Below are positions 51,590-63,392 of a stretch of DNA of 64,000 bases, in pieces (the first letter of the stretch is position 1; every line of letters begins with the position of its first letter). Source of the DNA: Acytostelium subglobosum LB1 (Eukaryota; Evosea; Eumycetozoa; Acytosteliales; Acytosteliaceae); NCBI RefSeq assembly GCF_000787575.1, contig NW_012236530.1, positions 62,001 to 126,000 of the forward strand, written 5' to 3'. The position numbers and the translations under genes are program-made. Below the pieces are notes generated by a model. The model saw only the letters and a program-made list of their open reading frames with translations. It was not told the origin of the DNA and made no database searches.

Positions 51590-52484
51590 TGTTATTTATA
51601 AGATGAATGAATGAATGACAATACTAGTTAACTTCGGGAAGTGATAAATAAGTAGTACTTGAGTATAATGAGGGAAAGTGAGGTAGTAGTCACGATGAAG
51701 GTCCTTGAGGTTGTCTTTAGGTTGGCGGGTGTTGGCCCGCCTGGAACCCCACGAACGTCACTCGCATGAGCACATATCTGATAATATGTGCAAAGACATG
51801 TGAGTGGGGGTAGTTCCACCTCGTGCCCGTTCTACAGGGCAATCTAAATCACGAACCAAATTAAGGGCGTGGACTAAATGCCTAAATTATCAACTTCTTG
51901 ACATATATCTAATATCTGGCATTTTCAGATAGACAATAACTATCATAGATAGACGAGTGAATGCGCGAGTTCAGATATTAGATATATGTCAATGTTGGAA
52001 CAATTGGAATGAGGGAGATTGTACAAGATATTCAATTAATGAATATCTTTCTATAGTCTGTATTCATCCAAATATACTGATATTGTAGAAACCTTCCATT
52101 GTCAATAGTTTGTGTTATTATCAATTATAACATTAATTATTATTTGTAGATAATCAATATCATCAAACACTGGAAATGAGCATCAATGTTTTATTGAACA
52201 AAGATGTTGATGAAGTTATTGTTGTGTTTGAGTGGGTGTGAGCTTCCAATCAACCACCTTAGCTTGGGAAAGCTGGGACTTGTGTGTGTTGAACGGGCAC
52301 CTTTTAATTAAAGATGGAAATTTCATTCAATGTTGATAACATCCCAACACAACAATCCACCATCTAACCAACCACCTGTAATATCATACTTATCTATCTG
52401 TTTATATATATTATCTATCTCTCTAAAGGATAAGTAATAACATAACTTTATAATATTATTATTATTTAAAGAAAGAAAGAAAGA
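51590..52484. other. 0.9-kb spacer rich in inverted repeats
   Basis: It lies between divergent genes. Hairpins occur at 51724-51741, 51743-51817 and about 51826-51842, and a perfect 21-bp inverted repeat pairs 51898-51918 with 51972-51992. The remainder is AT-rich. It could hold regulatory palindromes or a small structured RNA. No known RNA family was recognised. Confidence 0.6.
51898..51992. repeat. Perfect 21-bp inverted repeat with 53-nt loop
   Basis: The left arm begins TTGACATATATC and the right arm ends GATATATGTCAA; all 21 positions are complementary. Transcribed, this would form a long uninterrupted stem. Confidence 0.9.
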
Positions 52485-53324
52485 ATGAGTTTAATTGTTA
52501 GTTTGCCAAATGAACAGATACCTGCAAATGTTGCTGCATCTGGAAACATGTTGGATGTGGACAAGGTTGCTGCGTCAACATCTACTCAGACATCTAGTAC
52601 AATAGATTGGACAACAGTTCATTGTGATGATGAGTTGGATACATGGTTAGCATCAACAACAACAACAAATCAATTGGTACTCATACCAAAGCCAACAGAG
52701 GGTATCCTCATTAGGACGATCCATAACATACCATGCAAGATATTACCAATAGCTGCATATGTAGAGACATTGGATGTTGCTGACACTGTTGGACAAGTGC
52801 TCAATATGAGGAAGGGATTCTCCAACAGGTTCACTGCGAGCAAGGCGTTGAAGGCATTGATCAGCGAGGGTGTCGCCGGTTGTGACAGTTGTCACGAGGT
52901 CACAACAAAGTTTGACTACATCCTAGAGACCATCAAGGATGAGAGCAAGCAACCTTTCAGTGACCCTGTGTCCGTCGTACCATCACAACTCTGTCAGTCC
53001 GTCCTTTTCTATGTGTACAGTTTTGGAAAGTTGGAACAACGCCAGAGAGACTATCTCGTTGAACAAGGTTGGTTATATTGATACTCGCGGTTACCCTTAT
53101 GAGGGAGGCATAGACTAACCTGATCTTCTCCCTACCTTCCTATAATGACAGGAGTAAACACACTCAAGACAATCAACAACAGTGACTACATGCTTGTGCC
53201 TGTGTTTAGGAATGATGCATTCATCAAGACACGTTCCGGCAATGACGTTGTTGCAACTTCCATCTCCTACGATGATGTTGTTGATTACATTTGTGGAGAT
53301 GGATTCCCCAAGTGGTCACAATAA
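52485..53324 (+). CDS. Uncharacterised protein, probably dictyostelid-specific
   Basis: Two exons, 52485-53067 and 53152-53324, are separated by an 84-nt intron with a slightly unusual donor (GTTGGT). The product is 251 residues. The second exon supplies GVNTLKTINNSDYMLVPVFR through GDGFPKWSQ. There is no signal peptide, membrane helix or repeat. A CDSCHE pair of cysteines lies near residue 132. Predicted secondary structure looks mixed alpha/beta. I do not recognise any family. Confidence 0.65.
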
Positions 53325-53549
53325 GTAATTGCCGGCAATGCCAGGCCGTTCCAGGCCAGGCAAGGACATGGAGTAAGTCTGCTAGGCATAAGGACGCCTA
53401 GCTGACTTGTGTACATAGTTATCCAAAGATAAAGAAGAATAAGAGGAAGCATGGCCAACGTAGTGGCCAGTGTCTGTATTGTATACACGTTCATTTATTC
53501 ATTCATTTAGTTCCAACAGGTGGATGTTGTGACTGGGAGGAATCCCTCC

Positions 53550-55253
53550 TCACTGGCCTTCAGGTGGAGGAGGAGGTTGAGCACCACCAGGTCCTGATGG
53601 TGGCTGTTGATAAGGTGGTGGAGTTTGTTGTTGCTGTTGTTGCTGTCGATAGAAGAGAGGTATTGGTGATTGTTGTTGTTGTTGTTGCTGTTGTTGTTGA
53701 TTGGCCTGGATCTGACTTAATTGATTGACAATGTATAATTGGTACTCTTCCAACGTCTTCATCTTGGACTCGAGAGCCTCTCTTGACTTGCGCTCCACCT
53801 CAAATGCTTCCTTGAGCTCGGCTTCCTTTACAGTGTTGTTCACCTCTGGTTCCTTCTCTGTGTTTATAAGACTGAGTATCTGTTTCTTATAACGTCTGTC
53901 TCGTCCAAAGTTCTTTGTAGCCTCAATATACTTCATACAGAAGTATGCCTCTTGTGTATTGAACGTCACTCTATTGGCTGCCAACAAGTGTGATCGTTGC
54001 CATTTGAATCTCTTCCAAACTACTTGTATCAACTATATTGATTAAGTTAGTGAGGGATGAATCAATTGATTGAACGAATGACCTAATGGATACATACTGC
54101 GGCGGCTGAGTTGCGTTCACGCTCTTGGACTTCCAGAAGATAGATGTAGTTCATTATTGGTCTTTGATGTGGAGTTGGTCGTGTAAGATGGCTGAACTGT
54201 TCAATTAGACATGCCAGAGTGAACAAACCGAGTACAGATGACATCTAATAAATTTGATGGATAGAGGTTAGTGTGGAGGCCTTGGACTCCACTTTCCGGC
54301 AACTTACAATAGCTCCAAACCTTCCAAAGAATGTGACAGGGTTGTAATGGTCATAGGTGTCGGTCGGCCAGCCAGTGAACATGCTTATGAATGATATATA
54401 CAATGAGACGGCATAGGTGAACTGATGCTGTGCCTCGCGCTCAAACACATAGATTATATGCGAGCAGATAAAGATGATGAACAGAGTGAATGGGATGAAG
54501 GTCATCAAAGGACGCTGATACAACAACGTCTTCAAACTGAGTGACCAGTTGAACTTGGGCGGCACCTCATTCTTGGCCTTATACTTGTCGGTGATCTTCT
54601 GTCTGATTCGATAGACACGTGAGAAGTCGCGGTAGAGACGGCCAAACATGTAGATACGCAGCCACATGAGTAGGCCCCACTTGGGATCATTCCATACGTG
54701 GATGGGACCACTTGCGAATGGTATTGGTTGGACCAGACATATGATGACCTCTGTCCAAAAGAGTGGCGCCAGTGTAGTCGACCTAAGTACATTCAAAGGT
54801 GTCACACGGAATCCTCTCGCTCTCTTTGTCATCCATCCATGAGTAACATGTGATAACAACAGGCGATAATAGTCCATCAATTGACATACTACATATATGA
54901 ATGAAAGAGTTTGAGTATGAGTATGAGTGAGCCATGCCATGCCAATACTTTGCCAACATACAAAGTACTAGGGTTGAGAAGAATATTGTCATGCGGAGTG
55001 CTTTGGTCCTGCCGTCGATCAGCAGGGAGGTACCATTCCATGACAGTTGTAACTCGACGATCATTAGAATGATACCAGTTAGACCATTGAGAGAGATGTA
55101 CAGATATCTATTCCTAAGCAATGCGTCTGCCTTTTGTTGTTCCAATTCACTCTTGAACGATTGCATTGCCACGACCGAAGTCGAAGGCTGTATCATAAAT
55201 TCACTCTCATCGTTTAGACGATGTAGATTAATAAGTAGTTTCCTCCTACTCAT
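53550..55253 (-). CDS. SK-type (calmodulin-gated) channel homolog with a non-canonical pore
   Basis: Four exons on the minus strand: 55253-54962, 54888-54308, 54244-54098 and 54032-53550. The product is 500 residues. Six hydrophobic segments are visible: S1 about 50-70, S2 86-110, S3 132-155, S4 168-192 (LRIYMFGRLYRDFSRVYRIR), S5 225-247 and S6 288-308. After S6, RNSAAA joins LIQVVWKRFKWQR, matching the calmodulin-binding helix of small-conductance Ca-activated K channels, including the aligned Trp. In the pore the expected GYGD filter is replaced by FTGWPTDTY (residues 268-276). The tail has a coiled coil and Gln/Pro runs. Ion selectivity is therefore open. Confidence 0.83.
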
Positions 55254-55925
55254 TCGTCAACTGTCTATTCTCTTCTATATTCTTTTCTCTTTCTCTTTGT
55301 TTGTTTGATTTGAAACTGGTATCCAAGTATGTCCTGTCAATGACTTGTATGAATTTATGTATGTTATATGTATGAATATATTTATATTATAATTGAAGGG
55401 CCACTTTACAATGAACTAGATATATCCTTGTATCTCAGTCAACTCTTGAACAACAACACTCCTTCAACTTCTCTATCATTCACACACTTTACTTCACTTC
55501 CTCAAACCAACCAACCAACCACAACCCCTCACCTCCTCTCCTCTCGCATACTTGTAACCTTACTCTCTTGTGTGTGTTTGTTCAATGCCCGACCGACAGA
55601 CGGCCGACACATAGTCCGATTAGAAGTCATTGGATTGCTGATGAGTTACTACTGCTTTGACAAATAACCTGATAACAAGGTTGGACTATTTGATCTAAAA
55701 CACAGGAGGTGGTGCAATGAGGGTATTTATAATTATAATATAAGTAAGCCATCTGACATGGGACATGGCATAGAGTGTACCAAGGACATTTGGAAGAGGG
55801 ATGTTGGAGAATGATTGGGGGATTTGCGGGAGTAGTAGAGGTAATGTGATTGGCTTTTGCATTGCTTTTTGCTGTTTGCTGTTGCTGTTTGCTGTTGCTG
55901 TTTGATTTACACATAGTCCAGGACA
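55254..55925. other. Intergenic spacer
   Basis: No gene accepted. A 99-codon plus-strand frame (55368-55667) lacks homology and has a simple Ser/Thr/Pro composition. A short GCTGTTT repeat lies near 55865-55900. Confidence 0.5.
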
Positions 55926-56947
55926 TTACATTACTGATTCATTGTCTTTGCTGATGGTGTTCTTGATCCTCAGCAAGATCGATGTCTTCCATGAATCCAA
56001 TGGACTAATGTTATTGAAGTCAGCAACTGCATCGGTGAAGTTCTCTACATTGTTATCCTTGATGGCATGGATAATGTCCTGAATGAATGAATGAATATGT
56101 TAGATGTGAACTAGTTCGATCCCAAAGTGCGTGTGAATGATTAACATACATCCAACAGACGAGCCTCTCTTGATGATGAGAAAGATGCCTGCATATCCTT
56201 GTATCTCATCAAAGAACGCTCAGCAGATACAACGTCGTCTGAGGCAAGGTAACAAAGACCGGCACGGAGGAAGTACTCCTTGCAACCCCATTGGGTGAGG
56301 TTGTTGTCGAGCGAAGCCGAAGCAACCTGCTCGTAGATCTCAATAGCCTTGTCATAGCGCTCCAACTGTGCAGAGAAGAGAGCAATCTTCAAGAGACACT
56401 GGTGAGAGGACACGGTGGAGTTCTCGCCCTCGAAAAAGTCGGCGGCGACCTGGTAGCTGGCGATGGCCTGGTCGAGGTCACCCTCAGCCTCGTAGAGCTC
56501 AGCAATCTCCTTCTGGTGCTTGGCGGCGATCGAGAAACGACCCTCATCGGTGTAGTACTCGATGGCGGCCTTCAATGTCAACACAGCCTTTGAAACATCT
56601 CCCTTCTTGTAACAAGCAGATGCAGAAACATATGATGTAGCAGCATCATGCTTGCTGTTTGCCTTCAAATAGCACTCTGCTGCTCTCTGGAATGCTGCTC
56701 CTGCTTGATCCCCTGTATATCATAAATTATATTTATAAGTAAGTCAATCAAACTATCGATCTAGATAACAAGTGTTGTTGTACCTACACTTCTTTGACAT
56801 CTTGTATAGGTTTGCAGCCTTTGTAAAGTCAGAGGCAGAGTCATCAAACTTTGAAGAACCTCCACCAAAGATACCCATGAGCGTTCCTCCCTTGATTCTC
56901 TTCTCTGCCTTATCCAAGTATTCCTTTGCTTTAATTTCGTCGGACAT
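55926..56947 (-). CDS. snpA: Alpha-SNAP (Sec17)
   Basis: Three exons on the minus strand: 56947-56788, 56712-56150 and 56078-55926. The product is 291 residues, the usual alpha-SNAP length. It starts MSDEIKAKEYLDKAEKRIKG with the membrane-binding loop GGTLMGIFGGGSSKFDDSA. Across the first splice the typical LYKMSKKWGDQAGAAFQRAA is restored. TPR-like helical hairpins follow (AASYVSASACYKK-type repeats, EIAELYEAEGDLDQAIASYQ). The C-terminus (SWKTSILLRIKNTI) carries the region that stimulates NSF. Alpha-SNAP recruits NSF to cis-SNARE complexes for disassembly after membrane fusion. Confidence 0.96.
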
Positions 56948-57535
56948 GTCTTTCTATATGTTTGTATATATATATCTGTTTTGTATTATCTGTATAGTAA
57001 TAATAATAATAATTGATTATCTATCTATCTGTTTTTGTTTGAATAAGCAAGTAAGTAACATTAGTGAGTGCGTGGACATCATAATTGGGAACCAAGTCAA
57101 CTTCTCTATCTTGCGCAAACACTCACTCTTTCTTGTTCGAAATCTAAAACCTAGTGTGTGTTTGATACTAAAATGGAAGATTATGAATAATAGTCGTTGT
57201 CTCAAAGATGTGGTGTTATACCTTCGCTATCTCTCTTCAATTCAATTCAATTTATTTGATTATTGACAACAAACATGTAGATAGAAGGTGAGGTTATGTA
57301 GTGAATGTGTGTGTTGTGAGTAGTTTGTTTGACAATGTGTGTGAATGTGTGAGTATCTTTGCAAAGAAGGACGAAACGAATGTGTTGAGTCATCTTGTTT
57401 CTTAGCCCTGGGAGAATAGATAGATAGATGGATTGATTGATTGAATGATTGTTTGGAAAAGACGGACGTGGTACACCAGTTGCGGGCGACACACTCTAAT
57501 CATGATCAATCAATCCAATGAATCAATCATTCTGT
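56948..57535. other. Intergenic spacer
   Basis: AT-rich with an (ATA/AAT) stretch near 56998-57012. No gene or RNA was recognised. Confidence 0.5.
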
Positions 57536-58734
57536 TTAGTTGCATCCTGTTCCGGAGTTGACGTGGTCTAGAAGACTTAGGAGAATGTCGTGCAAGGAAA
57601 TGACACCGGTGGGTCGACGATCACTATCCACCATGTAGACTCTGTGTACTTTAGCTGCGGCCATACTCATTATTAACTTGCGCATCGTATCCTCTTGTGA
57701 ACAACAGATACTAGGATGCACACCACGATAATCTTGTTGTCTAACTTTGGTCACAAACTCACCGACAGACTTGTAGAGATCATCGAACAACCTATTCTCA
57801 TTCAACAACTCTCTTAGATCCCTTGCACTAATGTTGGCCAACAGTTGGTTCCTGTCATCAACAACTGCAATACCATTGACTCTCTAACATAAGAGTTAGT
57901 AAGTTAACTTTCGAGATGACGATGATCAAGATGTTACCTTTTCAGCCATCAACTGGAATGCCTCCAATGCTCTCTTATGGAAATTGATAGAGATCACTGG
58001 CTTCTGTACAAATCCAAGATCCTTTAGAGTTCTGTTACTCCAAATGCCAAGATCATCCATATGCTTGGCCAAGAACTGCACGATCGCAGATTGAGTGACC
58101 AAGTTTATAATCTTTGGTCCCAAACCAGACTCCATATCATTGGATACGATTGGTACTCTAAAGAGATTCATTCAAGTTAGTATATGCATTACCCTAACTG
58201 AAGGCCACTTCACATACCTATGAAGCTGGTTCTTAGCCATCACTGTGATGGCTTCCAACAAGGATGCTCCCTGTACAACAGGGATGAAAGGGTTCCTCTG
58301 TGAAAGGTCTATACACAAATAATGTTAATACTCCTCGAAAGGATGAAGGATCAATCAAGCAAACATACCTGTAATATGGGATGCATAGGTATGCTCCAAA
58401 AGATCCTCTCTCTCAATGAATGAATGGTAGTCATTACCCATCAATCCAGTATGATTGATAATCTGTACAACACAGCATACAATATCAACAAAGTCAATCA
58501 ATCCAATTGGTCTGTTATCTTCATTCAATACTGGAGCTGCCAATATATTGCTGTTTGCTAATAACTAATTAATAGAGAGTGTTACGTTAGATATACAATG
58601 TATACCTCAGAGTCAACATATTAACATACTTTAAATACAAAAGGAACTGTATCAGTGCTCTTTACACATATCATGTTGTTGGACTTTGGAGGCAAGTCCT
58701 CAACGATATATCTTGATAATAAGTTTAATGCCAT
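57536..58734 (-). CDS. Four-CBS-domain protein (SNF4/AMPK-gamma-like)
   Basis: Five exons on the minus strand: 58734-58630, 58564-58369, 58308-58218, 58157-57938 and 57883-57536, with all phases matching. The product is 319 residues, the size of yeast Snf4 and the human gamma-1 subunit. Four CBS motifs arranged as two Bateman pairs can be followed, for example ILAAPVLNEDNRPIGLIDFV, PFIPVVQGASLLEAITVMAK, VNGIAVVDDRNQLLANISAR and VHRVYMVDSDRRPTGVISLH. CBS pairs bind adenine nucleotides. An AMPK gamma role is plausible, but plants and amoebae have other four-CBS proteins, so the assignment stays general. Confidence 0.85.
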
Positions 58735-59156
58735 TATTTATGTAGTTAGTTATAATATATAGTTTGTTTGAATAATAATAGTGTATATATATGATATCAT
58801 ATCAATCTATTCATCCATCCATCCATCCGACTAGAGTTAGCAAGGTATTGTCCAACTCGGAATTGGACCATTGTGGTGCCCGGCTCTTTGGTTGGATGTT
58901 CAAATTGAGTGGGCGAGGAAGTGTGTTTGCGGGGACAACAACTAAATTGGTTACCCCACCAGACATATCTCAACCAAGAGATTGAACTCACTTTGTCATT
59001 TATTATCCCCGATGACCACATTCAGACAAAGGGTTAGGTCTCATTTCAATATCCCTATACCTTAGAGGTAGTAGGGGTATCATCGTGAGAGTGGGACTGT
59101 ATGACACCAGTGGATGGTCAACTTGTGTAGTGGAGTATCCAATTGAGGGGTCTAGC
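58735..59156. other. Intergenic spacer
   Basis: No coding region seen. Confidence 0.5.
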
Positions 59157-60870
59157 CTAGTCGTCGTCCTGCTCGCTAACACCGAACAATACATCCTCAA
59201 GGTTTGGAAGAGATGTAATTTGTTCCAACAACTCTTTTGAAAGTGATGGAGTATCTCTAACATTGATGAATGTTAATGTAGTGTTTGATTTCAATGCTTG
59301 GATGATTGGCTCCCATTGTGTGAGATTGTTTCCAGATAGAGAAAGCGACTTAAGTTGTTTGTTTCTTTGAATCATTGATGATAGTGCTGTTGTTGTTGAT
59401 GCGCTAGTTGTTGATGAGGATGTTGTTGTTGTTGTTGTTGTTGGCCCCAGTAGTAGTTGAAATATGGCACCTCATGAGATGGTGGCGCTTGGTAAATATA
59501 CTGTTGACCTTGTTGATTAACATGCTGTTGATGTTGTTGTTGTTGTTGTTGCTGCTGTTGTTGTTGATGCTGTTGTTGTTGCTGTAGATGTTGTTGATGT
59601 ATGTGTTGATGCTCTTGATTGGAACATGGTCATCGTTGATAGTGCCATCGATCAAGTAGAGCTTGGTCAATGTGTTGTTGTGATGTGAGAGTGTTTCAAA
59701 GAAGTCGTTGTTGATGATCTGAAGGTTTCCAATTGTTAGCCCAACAAGTGTATTGTTATGTTGGAAGACTTGGGCGAATGAGTTTGCAAAGAACTCAAGT
59801 ACCTTGTGTGATAAGGACTGGTCGCCGTTTGTAGAGCCAGAGCCAACAACACAGTTGGCAACATCTTTAAGCAGATATTACTAAGCTCCAGTTCCTGTAG
59901 TGTAGTGTTTTCCTCAAGGGATTGGCAAAGTCGATCTATATATTCGAATGAATCTGATGAATTGCCATCACAGGAGTAGTCCTTGATGCAAGGTGTATCT
60001 TGATCAAGCTTATTGAGTAGAAGATGGAGTGCCATCCATCAACACATTTAGACGACGTAGTTTAGGCCATTTGGTACTATCCAGCATATTGTCAATGTCG
60101 CTCAAACTAACATAGTCACCTCCAATGATGAGAGTCTCCAGTCGTCCATTCTCTGGGTTGAGGTCTTCGTAGCTCATGTGCCAAGCGGGCTCCTCTGCCG
60201 TCATCCAGAGTTTGAGATAGGTGGGTCGAAGCTTTCCAACCTCCTCAATGATCCTACTCAATCCTTCGTCATCCACAAGAATATCAATCACCAAATTGAA
60301 CTTTTTGAAGCGTCTTCTCAATGATGGAGGTACCTGACTGATCTTCTCTCCTCCAGCAAGTATGCCGTCTGCATTGATTCCATACTTGGCCTTCCATGAG
60401 AGTTCCATGCTTGACATTCGCTCGGCACCAATATCCTTGTCCAATGCCTTGATAACTTGTACTACTCCTGAATCTAGCATGCCTGCCAAGTGTATTTCCT
60501 GCAAGTTGGGCAAGTGATCCATAATGAATTTTGTGAGATATTGTTGTTTAGACTTGTCTAAGAAAGTTGTTGTTGCTTTACATAGTCGAATATTGATGGA
60601 AGAGATGCTGGTTGTTCGTTTCAATGAGTAACGAGAGTTGATAAGCTCAATGATTCTTCCATGAACATTCCCATTCATTATCAAGTTCTTGTCGACATCT
60701 AAATCCAACTTAAACCTATTCTTTATGAAGACCTTTGATTGACAATATTCAAACCAACGCCAGCACACCTTTGCAATGTTCATTATCTCCTTGCTTGTCA
60801 ACTCATCATTGTGTATATAATCTATCAATCTATATTGTAGTTGTAATGTAATAAGTGAGTTGGAGTCCAT
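59157..60870 (-). CDS. Leucine-rich-repeat protein with several frame breaks
   Basis: Starts MDSNSLITLQLQYRLIDYIH, with an F-box-like helical opening (IMNIAKVCWRWFEYCQSKVF). LRR segments follow: LPNLQEIHLAGMLDSGVVQV, LKLWMTAEE and TLQELELSNICLK, and, at the end, LKSLSLSGNNLTQWEPIIQA. The frame changes at least three times: near 60010-60050, near 59870 (where one extra A would restore LKDVANCVVGSG), and within a CAA/CAG/CAC-rich stretch at about 59400-59600 that can be read as Asn-rich or Gln-rich. No good introns explain these shifts. It may be a pseudogene or a victim of draft errors. An F-box adaptor role is only a guess. Confidence 0.65.
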
Positions 60871-61060
60871 CTCTATCTCTATCTATGTCTCGCTCGTTTC
60901 TGCAAATGACATATCTTGTCCGATCACTTTCAACATTTCCCTAATTTCACCTTACCCTTGCCCTTGCCCTTGCCCTTACCTTTGCCCTTACCCCAACTCA
61001 AAGGTGATTGGATGTTATAGTTCATGTTATTATTATTATGTGTTGTGGACATCGATCCCT

Positions 61061-62946
61061 TTAAAGGTCGTTCTCTTGTGGTGAACTTGGTTGCAGTCTG
61101 ATCTCATCGTAAGCTCTCTGTTGCAACTTTTGCTTGTTCTTGTTGGTCTTCCACAGGAGGAAACAGACGACACCCAGCAGAATGATTGTGATTGGAATGA
61201 AAATGCCCAGGGCAATCTTGGTCTCGGTGCCAGTGGCAGTGCTGGGAGGGGGTGGCAGACCACAGCCATTCATACATCCACACAGGCCAAAGGCCGTCAG
61301 ACATGTCTTGGAGCAGTACTCGGCGTTGGTGTCCTTGTTGCCAGCGGCAGAGTTCTGTGCAAAGTGGTTTTGCACGTTGAGACCGGCAGTGGTGGAGTTG
61401 CAGTACAGTGCACCACCGATCTGCGCAGTGTTGGCGGTGAAGCTGGAGCCCTTGATCAGCAGCTGCTTGTTCTTGGGCACAGAGTCAAAGGTGAAGACGG
61501 CGCCTCCGTTGAAGGCAGAGTTCTGGTGGAACGTCGACTGCACAATGCTGGAAAGTGTATCCTGCAGGTTGACGGCGCCACCATTGAACGAGGCATAGTT
61601 CAATTCGAACTTAATATTAGCGTACTCCAAAGTGGACAACTTATCAAACAATGCTCCACCATTGATGGCGCTGTTGTTTGAGAACACAATATTCTTCCAG
61701 TTGCTTCCAACACTGACGCCAACTGATTGAACATAAGCACCACCCTATATAGTATTGATGAGTAAGTTGGTTAGTGTCCAATCAATCAATCAATCAATGT
61801 AATATAACATACACCTGATCCATTGAATGCACGGTTGAATGTGAAGTTACTGTTGGATACCACGACCTTGGAGTCCTCGACGTAGAGGGCACCACCGACA
61901 GAAGCATTGTTGTTGGTGAAGGTAGAGTTATCGATGCTCAATGAAGCGGCGTTATCCTTTATAAAGATGGCACCACCCATACTCAATGGTCCTCCAATGT
62001 TGTTGATGAATGTGCAGTTGTTAATGAATGAAGACTTGATTGGGTTCCAATAGAGCAGACCTCCCTTTAGACCAAAGTTACTAAGTAGTTGATGTGGTGT
62101 ATGTTAGTGCACGTGACTCGATCCAGTCAGCTGATCAATGATTATGACATACTCTTGGAAGGTACATGAGATAAAGTTAACGGCGATGGTGTCGGGATAG
62201 ATGAAGATTGGGAATCCGATGTTACCAGAGGCATTTGCATTCTTGAAGGTGATGCCAATGAAGGTGTAGTTGGTGTTCTCGAGGAAGAAACGCGCGTGGA
62301 AGGTGGTGTTGCTGGCATCAATGACGGCGTTCATTGGTGCTGGTGGCAATGGCAGCGTGACATTCTGGGTCAAAACGACGGGTGACGCCGAGCTGACAAT
62401 GATTGTGGAGTAGGCATTGTTTGGATCGTAGTTATAGTCCAATCTAATACCACTAGAGTTATAATAGACTCCATCCGGTATCAAATAGATGTATCTTGTC
62501 TCATTGGATGGGCAAGGTGAAGGTGAGGCGTTGGCAAAGTCCAAAGCAGACTTGAGATGGGAGCAAGGGCTGAGAGAGAGAGGGAGAGAATAGAGTATGG
62601 TTGGTGTGTCAACATCGAGTCATCATTATCATCATCATCATCGTGCGAGTATGCATGCTGTCGCCACTGCAAGGACATCTCACGTCCAATCCCAAGTCAT
62701 TCTGAATCTACATACTTTGTTCTTGAGCAATCTGTCTCATTCGTTGAGATGGATGAAAGCCACCAAACTGTTGTTGTTCAGATTGGAGTGTCGGGTGAGT
62801 CAGTGGTCAGTCATTGATCTATAATTATAGCAAGCAACATGTTACTGTTATGCCTACATACCACATGATGAGTCGAAGGATGTTTGAGCCAAGGTGGTGG
62901 CCAATGATGCCACCAGAATGAAAGATATCAACAATGACTTGTTCAT
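61061..62946 (-). CDS. Cell-surface beta-helix protein with Pmp-type repeats
   Basis: Five exons on the minus strand: 62946-62862, 62767-62716, 62569-62153, 62080-61813 and 61744-61061. The product is 501 residues. It has a signal peptide (MNKSLLISFILVASLATTLA), a Cys-rich start (VWWLSSISTNETDC) and many N-glycosylation sequons. Repeats of the form FxxNxAxxGGA follow (FINNIGGPLSMGGAIF, FSNNSAINGGALF, FHQNSAFNGGAVF, FTANTAQIGGALY), as in chlamydial polymorphic membrane proteins and dictyostelid surface proteins, predicting a right-handed beta-helix. A C-terminal membrane helix (LGIFIPITIILLGVVCFLLW) with a short basic tail makes it a type I membrane protein. Adhesion or recognition is inferred. 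Confidence 0.85.
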
Positions 62947-63392
62947 TGTTGTTATGATATGGTATGTATGAAGTGATGGAATGAATGAATTAAGATATGT
63001 ATATGATTGAACAATGGAAGGATGGATAGCTCGAATGAATGAGTGAGTGCAGTTTATTGAATGGAATCAAACACAAATGATTGGGATGTGTATTATTGAT
63101 CAAAGTGTGGTGTGTTGGTGGGAAGTTTGAGGGGTAGATGGTGAACGTCTGATTGTGTGATAATGTGATAGTAGGGGGAACGGAATACACACTTTAATTG
63201 AAATTAATCAAATTGATGGCCCAGGACTAGAACAAACTATCCCCAAATGCACCACGTTGCGAGCACAGATTTGACACTTATGACATGTATCACATCAATC
63301 AAACAAACGAACGAACCAGGCAAACTAAGAAATCAATCAAATCTAATTCTCGAGCTGAAGTATGAATATCAAGATGTATAACAACAACATGA
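62947..63392. other. Intergenic spacer
   Basis: No gene or RNA was recognised; it includes the promoter of the beta-helix gene at the low-coordinate end. Confidence 0.5.

Noticed and set aside
54783-54961. Continuation of the first channel exon past 54962
   Set aside because: It leaves the family alignment; splicing at GTATGT and rejoining at 54888 restores the S2 helix in frame.
61091-61681. Plus-strand 196-codon frame opposite the beta-helix gene
   Set aside because: Antisense shadow of a gene with clear repeats and a membrane anchor; its own product has no recognisable features.
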